DNA of 64,000 bases from Streptomyces sp. B21-105. GTDB taxonomy: Bacteria; Actinomycetota; Actinomycetes; Streptomycetales; Streptomycetaceae. The notes under the pieces are model-generated. The model saw nothing but the letters and a program-made list of their open reading frames with translations. It was not told where the DNA came from and searched no databases. This document shows positions 50,227-60,708 of this stretch, one piece after another. The stretch is from positions 5,890,001 through 5,954,000 of the forward strand of contig NZ_JARUMJ010000001.1 in NCBI RefSeq assembly GCF_036898465.1, in the 5' to 3' direction. Both the position numbers and the translations under genes were made by a program. Numbering within the stretch: the stretch's first letter is position 1; every line of letters begins with the position of its first letter.

Positions 50227-51795
50227 ATGATCTCTAACCCGAGGGTGCTGGGCAACGTCCGCTTGTCCGTCATGAAGGACGACACCACCAGCCCGGAGAA
50301 GCAGCGCGCGGCCGTCGAGCACTGGGCGCACGGCCCCTCTATAGAGGGGCGCATCGTGGGGTGGGCTGAAGACGTGGATGTGTCCGGCGCGATGCACCCC
50401 TTCAAGAGACCGGGCCTCGGTCCCTGGTTCATGGAGCGGGCTGACGAGTGGGACGTGTTGGCCGTCTGGAAGCTCGACCGCCTCAGCAGGAAGGCGGGTC
50501 ACTTCGCCGAGATCTTCGAGTGGTGCCAGAAGCACGGCAAAACCATCGTGTCCGTGACCGAGGGCATCGACATGTCCACCCCCATGGGCAAGATGTTCGC
50601 TCAGATCATTGCCGCGTTCGCGGAAGGCGAGTTGGACACCATCCGTGCGCGTGCCCTGTCCGGCTCGATGGCCCGGAAGGCGAAGGGCGTTTGGATCGGC
50701 GGTGTACTCCCGTTCGGATACCGATTTGAGCGCCAAGAGGACGGGGGTAAGAAGCTCATTCAGGATGACAAATACGCGAACCTTCTCCGTGACATTGTGG
50801 AGAAGCTGAAGAGTGATTGGTCGTCGTACAAGATTGCCGTTGATCTTAACAAGCGTGGTGTTCCGACGTGGCGGGATTACCTGCGCATGGATCGCGGCGA
50901 CGAACCGAAGGGTGTCGCTTGGACCGCTAACGCTATCCGAGCGATCGTGACTAACCCCACGGTCGGCGGTATCTACACCTATAAGGGTGAGACTGTCGCG
51001 GATGACGATGGTGAGCCGGTACGGATCACGGATGACCCGCTCATGGAATACGGGGAGTGGGCGGAACTGGTGGCCAGCATCACGGCTAACCGTCCGGTAT
51101 CGCGCGCCACGCCCTCGCGTTCCATGTTGGGAGGCGTGGCCGAGTGCGATGTGTGCGGCGCCCGTATGTCTTCGTCCAAGAAGACCAAGGAGAACGGCAG
51201 AGTTTTCCATTACTACGCGTGCAATAACATCAACACGGGGACTTGTTCCGACCCCGGGCGTATCCGGAGGGAAGATCTCGATACGGTCGTCGGCCAGTTC
51301 GTGAATGTCACCCTTGGGCCCCTCCCTGTAATGGAGAGGGTTGGCAATTCGATCAGTCAAGCGAAGACGGAACTGGTGGAAGCCGAAGCCATGCTTGACA
51401 GGCTGGAGGCTGACTATCTGGCCGGTCGTATCAAGACTGAAGTTCAGATCGAACGCTACTGGAAGCAGCACGAATCCCAGTCGGCCAAGGTCGAGCGACT
51501 GCGTAACGAAATCAAGGAAGCGGAGGATGCGCCCGCCTGGAAGGAAACGGGGCGCAACTATGCGGAGGAATGGGCCACGAAGGATGACGAACAGCGTCGG
51601 GTATTCCTACAGCGTCACGGGGTAACGATCACGGTCGGGAAGGCCAAAGACGGAAACCGCCGAGTCGTTTGCAAAATGCTTGAGCTTGCGGAGATCGCTA
51701 AGGAGACTGGGCTTCACGTCCCCGAAGGGTACTGGATGACCGAGCCTGAGGCGGAGTTTCTCTTGCCCGCGCGTCGGCCGTACAGCGGCGGATAG
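50227..51795 (+). CDS. int: Large serine integrase (resolvase-type recombinase)
   Basis: The 522-residue protein has a resolvase catalytic domain (VRLSVMKDD with the likely nucleophile Ser14; WDVLAVWKLDRLSRKAGHF; AFAEGELDTIRARA), the recombinase domain (GGVLPFGYRFE to NPTVGGIYTYKGE), a zinc ribbon (CDVCGARM ... YYACNNINTGTCSDPG), and a coiled coil (~residues 370-435: SQAKTELVEAEAMLDRLEAD). It would catalyse attP x attB integration; the adjacent core at 50174 supports this. Codon use is less GC-biased than the flanking chromosome (many A/T third positions, for example at 50740-50860), as in phage-derived genes. No excisionase (directionality factor) is recognisable. Confidence 0.93.
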   Translation: MISNPRVLGNVRLSVMKDDTTSPEKQRAAVEHWAHGPSIEGRIVGWAEDVDVSGAMHPFKRPGLGPWFMERADEWDVLAVWKLDRLSRKAGHFAEIFEWCQKHGKTIVSVTEGIDMSTPMGKMFAQIIAAFAEGELDTIRARALSGSMARKAKGVWIGGVLPFGYRFERQEDGGKKLIQDDKYANLLRDIVEKLKSDWSSYKIAVDLNKRGVPTWRDYLRMDRGDEPKGVAWTANAIRAIVTNPTVGGIYTYKGETVADDDGEPVRITDDPLMEYGEWAELVASITANRPVSRATPSRSMLGGVAECDVCGARMSSSKKTKENGRVFHYYACNNINTGTCSDPGRIRREDLDTVVGQFVNVTLGPLPVMERVGNSISQAKTELVEAEAMLDRLEADYLAGRIKTEVQIERYWKQHESQSAKVERLRNEIKEAEDAPAWKETGRNYAEEWATKDDEQRRVFLQRHGVTITVGKAKDGNRRVVCKMLELAEIAKETGLHVPEGYWMTEPEAEFLLPARRPYSGG

Positions 51796-51817
51796 CCACC
51801 TGACCTTCTGATCCCCT

Positions 51818-51888
51818 GACCCCCGTTGCGTGTAAACGCTTCGGGGGTCTTCCTATGCCTGCACTCTCTTAGGAAGGCGTTTACACGC
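51818..51888. repeat. Nested inverted repeats after the integrase gene
   Basis: GACCCCCG (51818-51825) pairs with CGGGGGTC (51842-51849), a terminator-like stem. GCGTGTAAACGC (51828-51839) is the exact inverse complement of GCGTTTACACGC (51877-51888), and CTTCCTA (51849-51855) of TAGGAAG (51870-51876). The two ways of pairing exclude each other. A related GTTTAAAC palindrome follows near 51903. Confidence 0.65.
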
Positions 51889-51965
51889 TCTCGCACCGTC
51901 CCGTTTAAACGCGCGTCCTTGAAACCGCCACCCTTGACGGGCTAGAGCCGAGGCAAAGAAGACCG

Positions 51966-52000
51966 CACAGTGGTCCCGGCTAAGCGGGGCCTTTTCTGTG
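51966..52000 (+). terminator. Hairpin with T-tract inside the element
   Basis: GGTCCCG (51972-51978) pairs with CGGGGCC (51985-51991, one G-T), then TTTT. Outer CACAG/CTGTG arms extend it. It separates the integrase from the truncated gene at 52030. Confidence 0.5.
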
Positions 52001-52029
52001 CCCGCATCCTCCGCAAAGGAACCAGACCG

Positions 52030-52119
52030 ATGAATCTTTCCGAACTGTTTCTAAGGACGTTTTTGGGCTCCAGTCGACGGAGGTTTTCTGGCTCCATGGT
52101 TGGGCTGGAGGGGGCGTGA
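52030..52119 (+). pseudogene. Truncated small gene at the ISL3 boundary
   Basis: AAAGGAACCAG precedes an ATG at 52030 reading MNLSELFLRTFLGSSRRRFS, then a stop at 52117-52119. The good ribosome site and the sudden loss of sequence character after about eight codons suggest a gene start cut off by the neighbouring insertion sequence. Its identity cannot be told. Confidence 0.4.
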
Positions 52120-52345
52120 GGCGGTGTGATTCACGCCCCTGTAGCAAGGTGATTTGGCCCCACTTCGATCGAGTGGTTCCGCTGGCCCTGGGGGTGGGGT
52201 CTCGCGGTAGTTTGGGAGCCTCGGTCAGCCTGCCGTCAGCGTGCCCCCGACAGGTGCGTGGAGGCTGCCGACGACCCGGCTCGACTCAGACCGTGGACCG
52301 CCCAGTGTCCGCGGTGGCTGGACGAGAACGGGCATTGGTGGGTCT

Positions 52346-53665
52346 TCAAGGTTGAGCGGTGTGGAGGTGTCCGCGGGCTCGGCGGGTGGTGACGCAGCGT
52401 GTGCGTAGGCGTTGGTTGTCGGCGTTGCGGAAGCCGAACGCGTTGCGGGCGACGAGCTTGATCACGCGGTTGATCCCTTCGCTCTTGGCGTTGCTGTGTC
52501 CGGTGTCGATGAGCGCGGCGATCTCGGGCCACCAGCGGTCGACGGTGGCGGCGAGCTGGCGGACTTCGGGGATGTCGGAGTCCGCGCACTAGGTGAGGAA
52601 CTTCCAGCGGGCGTGGCCGACTTGGTGGCGGTCGGCTCCGGTGCGGGCCAGGGCGAGGAGGGTGCGCAGGTTCTCCTTGGCGATCCAGGCCGTCAGCAGT
52701 GTCTGCCCGATCTTCCCCTCGCCCAGGAGGGTGTTCCACATGGTGGCGAACTGGTCGTCGGTGAGGTCCTCGCGGTTGCGTAGAAGCCTCCGTCTGGCCT
52801 TCCACTCCGGGTCGCTGGCCCGTCCGCGCCGGCCGCGGGTCTCGGCGGTGGTGCGGCGCCTGACCATGGACAGCATCTTGTTGGCGAGCTGGACCACGTG
52901 GAAGTGGTCGACCACGACGGTGGCGTGCGGCAGGCCGATGTGGATCGCGGCGCGGTAGGTGGCCGACATGTCGATGGCGACGTAGCCGATGCCCTTTCTC
53001 CAGTCCCGGTCGGTGGTGGCGAGCCAGGCCAGGACGTCGGCGATGGTGCGGCCCTCGACCTGTCCGAGCAGTCCGCCGTGGCCGAGGGCGTCGACGAAGC
53101 CGGTGTGCCACCGGTCCCGGGTCAGATGCCACTTGCCGGTATCCGCATCCTGTTCCCAGCGGGGCCGTCCGCGGCGGGTCTCGTCGATGCCCAGGACTGT
53201 GACCTGCGGCAGAGGTGCCTCGGTGACGTCGCGGGCTTGCGTGCGGAAGGCTTCCATCGCGGTCGGCCAGGACAGATGCAGATCCCGTGCGGCCTGGATG
53301 ACCGTGGAGCCGGCATCGCGTATGCGGCGCCCGGCCGCACCCCGCAGCCGGGCGGTCAGTCTGGCACCGGCCGGGATCGGCGGGATCTGCTCGGTGAAGG
53401 ACCGGCGAGGGCAGTCGGCCTCGCGGCACCACCAGCGGCGCTTGTGCCAGCGGAACTCCAATCCGCTCTCGCCGTAAGGGAGATCGCGTGGCCGGGTCAC
53501 CGTCGAGCCCTTAACCCGGGTGGCGAACACCCCGCAGGCCGGGCAGGCTCTGGCCCTCTCGTCGGCCGTGGCCAGGTGAACTCGGCGCCTTCCGTCGGCC
53601 AGCCGCTCGACCCGCGCGACGGACACCCCGTCGAGGTCGAGCAGCAACGTCGTATCGTTGAGCAA
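52346..53665 (-). pseudogene. ISL3-family transposase with an internal amber codon
   Basis: The full frame is 439 codons. It has the zinc-binding N-terminus (ACPACG, WWCREADCPRR), helix-turn-helix region, and ISL3 core VTVLGIDETRRGR, GYVAIDMSATYRAAI, ATVVVDHFHVVQLAN. A TAG at 52589-52591 interrupts it in ...WKFLT-stop-CADSDIPEV. After it the same frame runs on with HSNAKSEGINRVIKLVARNA, which holds the catalytic Glu. The truncated 358-residue product lacks that Glu, so transposition activity is very unlikely. Terminal repeats could not be located with confidence. Confidence 0.82.
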
Positions 53666-53793
53666 GCTCGTGGCTCCTGCATGATCGTTCTGCGTCGAGA
53701 ACAGAGATGATCACGCAGGTCCACGGGCATCCTGCATCCGGGGCCGTGCCCGAATGTGTCATGACAATCGGCCGGGTGTGGTTCGCTGCTGGG

Positions 53794-54369
53794 GTGACTC
53801 AGGACTTGGAGATCGTCGCATTCGAATCCGCCGAGACGTTCGAGGCATGGCTCGGTGAGAACCACGCCGTCTCGTCCGGCGTCTGGCTCAAGCTTCGTAA
53901 GAAGGGCCCCGGAATCGCCGCGCTGGACTACGCCCAGGCGCTCGACGTGGCACTCTGCTACGGCTGGATCGACGGCCAGAAGGGCAAGTTCGACGACCAG
54001 TGGTGGCTCCAGCGGTTCACCCCGCGCACGCCGCGCAGCAAGTGGTCCAAGGTCAACCGGGACAAGGTGGCCGCCCTGATCGAGCAGGGCCGGATGCGTC
54101 CGCCGGGGCAGGCCGAGGTCGACCGCGCCAAGGCGGACGGCCGCTGGGAGGCGGCCTACGACGGCGCGAAGACCGCCACGGTGCCGGACGACCTCACGGC
54201 GGCCCTGACCGCCGACCCGGCCGCGGCGGAGTTCTTCGAGACACTGGACCGGCAGAACCGCTACGCGATCCTGTACCGGATCCAGGACGCCAAGAAGGCC
54301 GAGACCCGGGCGCGCCGGATCGAGAAGTACGTAGCGATGCTGGCGAAGGGCGAGAAGCTGTACCCGTAG
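53794..54369 (+). CDS. YdeI/OmpD-associated family protein
   Basis: The 191-residue product carries the family pattern AWLGENHAVSSGVWLKLRKK, LDYAQALDVALCYGWIDGQK, DDQWWLQRFTPRTPRSKWSK, then NRDKVAALIEQGRMRPPGQAE and a C-terminal YdeI block, FFETLDRQNRYAILYRIQDAK. E. coli YdeI is linked to peptide and polymyxin resistance; whether that holds here is unknown. The GTG at 53794 was chosen; ATG at 53761 is an alternative. It is element cargo with chromosomal-type codon use. Confidence 0.83.
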   Translation: MTQDLEIVAFESAETFEAWLGENHAVSSGVWLKLRKKGPGIAALDYAQALDVALCYGWIDGQKGKFDDQWWLQRFTPRTPRSKWSKVNRDKVAALIEQGRMRPPGQAEVDRAKADGRWEAAYDGAKTATVPDDLTAALTADPAAAEFFETLDRQNRYAILYRIQDAKKAETRARRIEKYVAMLAKGEKLYP

Positions 54370-54560
54370 TCACGGAAAGGGGACCATGGCCGTGTGGTGC
54401 CGTGGGGTCCCGGCGCGCCTGCGGCCCCGGCAGCAGCCACCAAATGCCCTCACCGAGCGTAACGAAACGCCAAAGGCCCTGAGCAGGCGCACCGCTCAAG
54501 ATCGAAGACCCGCATTGGTCCGGCCGGCACTGGGACCCGGCGGCCGGACCCGGAACGGCT

Positions 54561-54592
54561 GCGGCCGGCCCCCCGTCAGGGAGGCCGGCCGC
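54561..54592 (+). terminator. Hairpin downstream of the YdeI-like gene
   Basis: GCGGCCGGCC (54561-54570) pairs with GGCCGGCCGC (54583-54592); GGTTGT follows. It converges with the hairpin of the next gene. Confidence 0.65.
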
Positions 54593-54602
54593 GGTTGTCG
54601 GT

Positions 54603-54634
54603 GAGGGTTAGCGGCAGTGCCGTGGCTAACCCTC
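54603..54634 (-). terminator. Hairpin overlapping the stop of the Imm-5-like gene
   Basis: GAGGGTTAGC (54603-54612) and GCTAACCCTC (54625-54634) form a perfect 10-bp stem. The minus-strand stop codon (54626-54628) lies within the stem. Confidence 0.6.
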
Positions 54635-55177
54635 AGCTTGGCGGGGCATGCGCAGGGACGCGTCCAGGATGGTCATGAGCTGTGCTGCACGGGTCTTGCC
54701 AGTTGGCGCCAGAGGGTATCTGTTCAGAACCTCGATCAGAGCGGGTGTGGCGCGTTGTCGAGCCTTCTCGATCAGTCGGAGCCCGACGGCGAAATCATCG
54801 TCCGCGTTCAATTCTCCAACGCGCGCGGCGCTTGCGGCGGCTCTCAGGATGTGACCCACTTGGGTGGCTTTCGCGATCGGATGAAGGTAGGCCGCAGAGG
54901 CGGCATCTCCCGCAGCGCGCGCAGCCAACTGTGCGGCCTCCGTGGTCGCTTCCTTCGCCGCCCGGTGGGCGTCCAAGGAGGTGATGCGCTGAAGTTTGGT
55001 CCTTCTGGCGCCGTTCACGAACTCCCGCGCAGCGTCAATGGCTGCACGAGGCCGAGGATCGCCGGGGTTGGCCTCCTCGAACACGGGAAGAACTTCCTCA
55101 GCGCTCTCCAGAACGTAGTGGGCGACGACGCGCAGTTCGTCCACGGTCAGTTCAAAGTCCCCAGATACGATCGTCAC
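54626..55177 (-). CDS. Imm-5-like immunity-type helical protein
   Basis: The 183-residue all-helical product has LTVDELRVVAHYVLESAEEVLPVFEE, DPRPRAAIDAAREFVNG, AHRAAKEA and AAGDAASAAYL followed by an Ala-rich helix pair. DPRPRxAI-x-AAR and the A-x-AAG-x-AASA-x-Y/H pattern are what I recall for the Imm-5-like family of putative immunity proteins (often mis-annotated as exonuclease SbcC). No toxin gene is beside it within the element. It is a possible protective cargo gene. Confidence 0.62.
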   Translation of the reverse strand: MTIVSGDFELTVDELRVVAHYVLESAEEVLPVFEEANPGDPRPRAAIDAAREFVNGARRTKLQRITSLDAHRAAKEATTEAAQLAARAAGDAASAAYLHPIAKATQVGHILRAAASAARVGELNADDDFAVGLRLIEKARQRATPALIEVLNRYPLAPTGKTRAAQLMTILDASLRMPRQAEG

Positions 55178-55587
55178 GGACCTGATTCTCCCATCGAGCG
55201 ATCACCTGCGGTCTCAGACGGAGACTGTGGGACACAGCCTTGCCGAGGGCCGAGGCAAGGGTCAGCTGAAGTTTCCCCGTGATCTTGGACACTCGTTCGT
55301 TATGCCGCGAGGGCGTGTTGATGGCGTTGCCGGGTCTCGGCTGGGGTGAGGTAGCCGAAGGTCTTGTGCTTGCGCAGGCGGCGGCGGTTGTAGAAGGTCT
55401 CGATGAAGTTGAAGACCTCGGCGCGGGCGGTGGCCCGGTCTTGCCAGGTCCGGGTTCCGATCTCCTCCTTGAGTAGGGCCCAGAAGCTCTCCGCGGCGGC
55501 ATTGTCGAAACACGATCCGGTGCGTCCGCAGCTCTGCCGCAGCCCCAACTCACGAATCCGATTGCGGAATTGGGTGGATGTGTACTC

Positions 55588-57078
55588 GGCGAGTTCAACC
55601 AGTCGTTGCAACACAGGGCTGTTGCAGCGAGCGTAGCTGCTCTTCGAAGACCTCGGCCGGTGTCCGCCAACCGAGTACCTTGCGGGGCCGGTTGTTGATC
55701 GCCATGGCGACGGCTTCGAGGTCCGTGGACGACCAACGGGAGAGATCAGTGCCCTTCGGGAAGTACTGACGCAGCAGCCCGTTCGTGTTCTCGTTTGTCG
55801 GTCGTTGCCAGGGCGAGTGCGGATCGGCGAAGAACACCTTTGTCCCGGTATCGAGAGCGAACTGGGCATGACCGGAGAGTTCCTTCCCGCGGTCCCAGGT
55901 GAGGGTCTTGCGTAACTGCTCGGGCAGCGGTGCCATCGACGTGGTGAGCGCCGCGTTCATCGCGATCGCGCCATAGCCCCCGAGCGAGGGGCCGTTCTTC
56001 ACGGGCGGCCTCTCGCCCCAGCCCTCAAGCCGGGGCAGGTGCACCAGGAGCGTGGAGCGGCTGCTGCGCTCGACAAGCGTGCCGATCGCGGAGCGGCCCG
56101 TCCCGATGATCAAATCGCCTTCCCAGTGTCCGGGGACCGCGCGGTCCCCGGCCTCGGCGGGGCGTTCACTGAGGATGACGTCCGCGGTGACATGCCCCTG
56201 CGGCTTGTTCTGCGACCGTGCACGGGGAACCCGCAGCGCCCGGCCGGTGCGCAGACACATGACCAGTTCCCGCTTGAGCGCGCCACGGCCCTCGATGAAC
56301 AGCGCCTGGTAGATCGCTTCGTGGCTGATGCGCATGGACTCATCATCGGGGAAGTCGACACGGAGCCGGTGCGAGATCTGCTCCGGGCTCCATGCCGTCG
56401 CCCAACGCCTGTCCTGCCGATGCGGCTTGTTCAGCCCCTTCCACCCAGGCGTCTCAGGCCCGGTGACGATCATGCCGTCGGGGCGACGGACGCTGCCGGC
56501 GAGCCGCTCCTGCACGTACTCTCGCAACCTGTCGTCGCCTGCGAGCTTCGCGGTCTTCGGGCGCTTCGCAGCCTGCTGCGCTTTCCACTGCGCCACCAGA
56601 GCCCGGTAGACCGGTTTGCCGCCCCGGGTCGCCGCGTTGCGGCGCAGCTCGCGTGAGATCGTGCCCGCGTCGCGGCCGATCCTGCGAGCGATCTCCCGCA
56701 CGCCGAACTCCTGGGCGCGCAGCAGCGCGATCTCCTCACGCTCGGCGAACGACAGATAGCGGCCGGTGGGCTCGTCCAGGCTGATCGGCGGCATCCCGCC
56801 AGCGTGACGGAACCACCGGGTTGCGACCGGCCATGAAACGCCAACAGCCACCGCGGCCTCTGCCGTCGTCACTCCCGACGCGATCCGCCGCCAGAAGTGG
56901 CGCTGCACCGCACGAGACGGCTCCGGCCGACCCGGTGAACGCATCGGCGGTCGCATCGCCCGATCCGCCGCCCACTGCCGTCGCGCTCCCGCAGGCGCCT
57001 TTGGCACCTTCTGCTTCCGGTCTCGTCCCATCGCATACCTCCGTGATCAAGGTGTTGCGACGACCAGTTGAATCCGCC
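55588..57078. mobile_element. IS30-family insertion sequence, apparently complete
   Basis: The 1,491-base element has 27-base imperfect inverted ends (GGCGAGTTCAACCAGTCGTT... at 55588 and GGCGGATTCAACTGGTCGTC... inward from 57078, 22 of 27 matching). It is flanked by a 3-base direct duplication, CTC, at 55585-55587 and 57079-57081, the size usual for IS30. It carries one intact transposase gene. Confidence 0.88.
55595..57031 (-). CDS. IS30-family transposase
   Basis: The 478-residue protein has an Arg-rich N-terminus and a helix-turn-helix region (LSFAEREEIALLRAQEFGVREIA, IGRDAGTISRELRRN). The DDE domain has GHWEGDLIIGTGRSAIGTLVERSSR (first Asp), LTWDRGKELSGHAQF (second Asp) and SPWQRPTNENTNGLLRQYFPKG (Glu), with the IS30 C-terminus NNRPRKVLGWRTPAEVF. 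GGAGG sits seven bases before the ATG at 57031. All catalytic residues are present, so the copy may be active. Confidence 0.93.
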   Translation of the reverse strand: MGRDRKQKVPKAPAGARRQWAADRAMRPPMRSPGRPEPSRAVQRHFWRRIASGVTTAEAAVAVGVSWPVATRWFRHAGGMPPISLDEPTGRYLSFAEREEIALLRAQEFGVREIARRIGRDAGTISRELRRNAATRGGKPVYRALVAQWKAQQAAKRPKTAKLAGDDRLREYVQERLAGSVRRPDGMIVTGPETPGWKGLNKPHRQDRRWATAWSPEQISHRLRVDFPDDESMRISHEAIYQALFIEGRGALKRELVMCLRTGRALRVPRARSQNKPQGHVTADVILSERPAEAGDRAVPGHWEGDLIIGTGRSAIGTLVERSSRSTLLVHLPRLEGWGERPPVKNGPSLGGYGAIAMNAALTTSMAPLPEQLRKTLTWDRGKELSGHAQFALDTGTKVFFADPHSPWQRPTNENTNGLLRQYFPKGTDLSRWSSTDLEAVAMAINNRPRKVLGWRTPAEVFEEQLRSLQQPCVATTG

Positions 57079-57674
57079 CTCGCTTCCGCGATCACTGTGT
57101 ATGACACATCCGGGTTCCAGCCGGGTCCGACCGTGGGCCATGTCGAGAGCGTCGACGACGAGTTCGGCGCGGTGGTGATCGGCCATGGCGTAGCCGACGA
57201 CCCGGGTGGCCAGGTCGAGCCAGCAGGCGAGGTAGAGCCAGCCCTCGGCGGTGGGCAGGTAGGTGATGTCGCCGACCAGCTTGGTGCCGGGGTGCTCGGC
57301 GTGGAAGTCGCGGCCGATCAGGTCCGGGGCCGGCTTCGCCTTCGCGTCCGGCCGGGTCAGCGAGCGGTGCTTGCGTCGGGTGACACCGCGGATGTCGCGC
57401 TCGCGCATGACGCGGGCGACGCGCTTGCGGTTCACGCGCCGCCCCAGACGCCGCAGCTCGGCGTGGACGCGCGGGACGCCGTAGGTCTTGCGGGAAGCGA
57501 TGTGCAGCACGGTGATCTCGTGTGCGAGTGCGTCGTCGGCTGCCTGGCGGGCCCGGCGGGCGGCCTCGCCCTCGCGCCAGGCGTAGTAGGAGGAGCGGGC
57601 CACGTGCAGCACCCGGCACAGCAGGAGGATCGGGTAGTTCGCCTTCTCCGTATGGATCAACCGGTACAACTCGC

Positions 57675-57971
57675 TCACCGGTCGCTCTCCTTCACGAAGA
57701 AGGCCGCTTTTTTCAGGATCTCGATCGTCTGCTGCTGTTCGCGGACCTCCTTGCGCAGCCGGCGCAGTTCATCGCGCTCGGCGCTGGTCAGCTCACCGGG
57801 CCGCCCCTCGCCCCGGTCGGCCTTGGCCCGGCGGTACCAGCCGCGCAAGGACTCCGAGCTGATGCCGAGTTCCCGGGCAACCGCCGTGACCGTCTTGCCA
57901 GAGGAGTCGACGAGCGCGATGGCGTCCCGCTTGAACTCCTCGGTGTACCGCTTCGTGTACTTGCTTCCCAC
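57675..57971 (-). CDS. IS3 transposase orfA
   Basis: The 98-residue product has a helix-turn-helix (YTEEFKRDAIALVDSSG, VTAVARELGISSESLRGW) and a leucine-zipper-like helix (LRRLRKEVREQQQTIEILKKA). Six A followed by G (T-run on the plus strand at 57708-57713) near its end is the slippery site for programmed -1 frameshifting into orfB. The orfB GTG at 57678 also overlaps its stop. Confidence 0.88.
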   Translation of the reverse strand: MGSKYTKRYTEEFKRDAIALVDSSGKTVTAVARELGISSESLRGWYRRAKADRGEGRPGELTSAERDELRRLRKEVREQQQTIEILKKAAFFVKESDR

Positions 57972-58111
57972 CTGGTGCTACTCCCTCTGGAACCTCAGGT
58001 CCCAGTCTCCAGGTGTCCACGATCAAGGGGAAGCTTCAGTCGCGACCTGCCCCGGCGTGGGGCCCTGCGGCTGTGTCCGGGGTGATCGCGGACGGAACGG
58101 CCCCGCTTGCG

Positions 58112-58146
58112 CAGAGAGCCCCCAGCAATCGGCTGGGGGCTCTCTG
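58112..58146 (-). terminator. Fumarase terminator provided by the element
   Basis: CAGAGAGCCCCCAGC (58112-58126), loop AATCG, GCTGGGGGCTCTCTG (58132-58146): 15-bp perfect stem, 19 bases past the fumarase stop. It lies on the element side of the right core, so the element brings both a new C-terminus and a terminator. Confidence 0.8.
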
Positions 58147-58164
58147 GGGGTGCCGCTGCCGAGG

Positions 58165-59835
<1,671 letters not shown>

Positions 59836-60000
59836 CTCGCCCATTCCTCACTCGACAGACGGCGACCGCCTCCATTGGCGGGCGCCCACCAGCGTAGAAC
59901 CCGCGCCGGACGGCGAGCCTGTGAGGTAAGGCTCAGTCTCCGCGGGCCCGCCGGCCGTTCGGGGTATCGCGATCTATCGTGTGTTGGGTACGCTGCGGTC

Positions 60001-60708
60001 GTGGACCTTCAGAAGCAGACCGCCGCCGCCCCGACGTCGGCCGCCGCCCCGACGTCGGCCGCCGAGCTGCGCGCCTCGGACGCCGACCGGGACCGTATCG
60101 CCGACATGCTCCGCGAGGCCCTGGCAGAGGGCCGACTGACCGCCGACGAACACGCCGAACGCGTCGAGGGCGTGCTGGCCGCCAAGACGGTCGGAGAGCT
60201 GCAGGCGTTCGTCCGGGACCTGCCCGCCGCGCACGAGCGGCGCGCCGCGTCCGCGTCCGTCCCCGACCGGCCGGCGGCGGGCGCGATCCCCGCCGACCCC
60301 GACGACAACGTGGTCGCGGTCTTCAGCAGCGCCGTCCGCCGGGGCCGCTGGCGCGCCGGCCGCCGCATCCACGCGTACGCGGTCTTCGGCACCGTCGAGA
60401 TCGACCTCACCGAGGCGCTCTTCGAGTACCAGCAGGTGGTGGTCAAGGCGTTCGCGGTCTTCGGCAACGTGGAGGTCCGCGTCCCGGAGAACGTGTCGCT
60501 GCGCGGCGCCGGCGGCGCGGTCCTCGGCAACTTCGAGGTGGACTCGCTCGACTCCCCGCAGTCCGACGCCCCGGTGGTCTACGTCGACGGCTGGGCGGTG
60601 CTGGGCAACGTCGAGGGCCGGCCGAAGCGGGGCAAGCTCGTGGCGGACATTCTCGATCGGGTCCAGGACAAGGTCGACCGCAGTCTGCGCAAACACCTGG
60701 ACCGCTGA
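60001..60708 (+). CDS. DUF1707 / LiaF-like protein
   Basis: The 235-residue product has an N-terminal DUF1707 domain (LRASDADRDRIADMLREALA, LTADEHAERVEGVLAAKTVGEL, residues ~22-72), a Pro/Ala linker, and a C-terminal LiaF-type beta domain with AVFGTVEIDLTEA, AFAVFGNVEVRVPENVS and GWAVLGNVEGRPKRGK. There is no membrane helix, unlike LiaF itself. DUF1707-LiaF proteins are common in Streptomyces and may bind or sense at the membrane. The GTG at 60001 starts MDLQKQT. Confidence 0.85.
   Translation: MDLQKQTAAAPTSAAAPTSAAELRASDADRDRIADMLREALAEGRLTADEHAERVEGVLAAKTVGELQAFVRDLPAAHERRAASASVPDRPAAGAIPADPDDNVVAVFSSAVRRGRWRAGRRIHAYAVFGTVEIDLTEALFEYQQVVVKAFAVFGNVEVRVPENVSLRGAGGAVLGNFEVDSLDSPQSDAPVVYVDGWAVLGNVEGRPKRGKLVADILDRVQDKVDRSLRKHLDR

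Larger units (their letters stand above)
55300..57678 (-). pseudogene. IS3 transposase orfB, split by IS30
   Basis: The 5' part (57678-57079, 200 codons) runs from MSELYRLIHTEKANYP through GDITYLPTAEGWLYLACWLD to VIHSDRGSE. The 3' part (55587-55300) continues YTSTQFRNRIRELGLRQS, DNAAAESFWALLKEE and RRLRKHKTFGYLTPAE. Removing IS30 and one CTC copy restores a 294-residue rve-type DDE integrase in frame. Two of the DDE residues are in the 5' part and the Glu (AAAESFW) is in the 3' part, so the split inactivates it. Confidence 0.88.
55266..58039. mobile_element. IS3-family insertion sequence, interrupted by IS30
   Basis: Imperfect terminal inverted repeats begin CTGAAGTTTCCCCGTGATC at 55266 and, on the other strand, CTGAAGCTTCCCCTTGATC at 58039. 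They enclose orfA (57675-57971) and orfB, which is split by the IS30 copy at 55588-57078. Without IS30 the element would be about 1.28 kb. No matching target duplication was found at its ends (TCAG before, TCGC after). Confidence 0.82.

Noticed and set aside
50074..51471. Minus-strand frame of ~465 codons opposite the integrase
   Set aside because: It mirrors the integrase codon pattern. Only its last codons (50106-50186) are meaningful, as the stranded fumarase tail.
52100..53793. Terminal inverted repeats of the ISL3 element
   Set aside because: GGCTCC occurs near both ends, but in the same orientation and with poor extension, so exact element ends could not be called.
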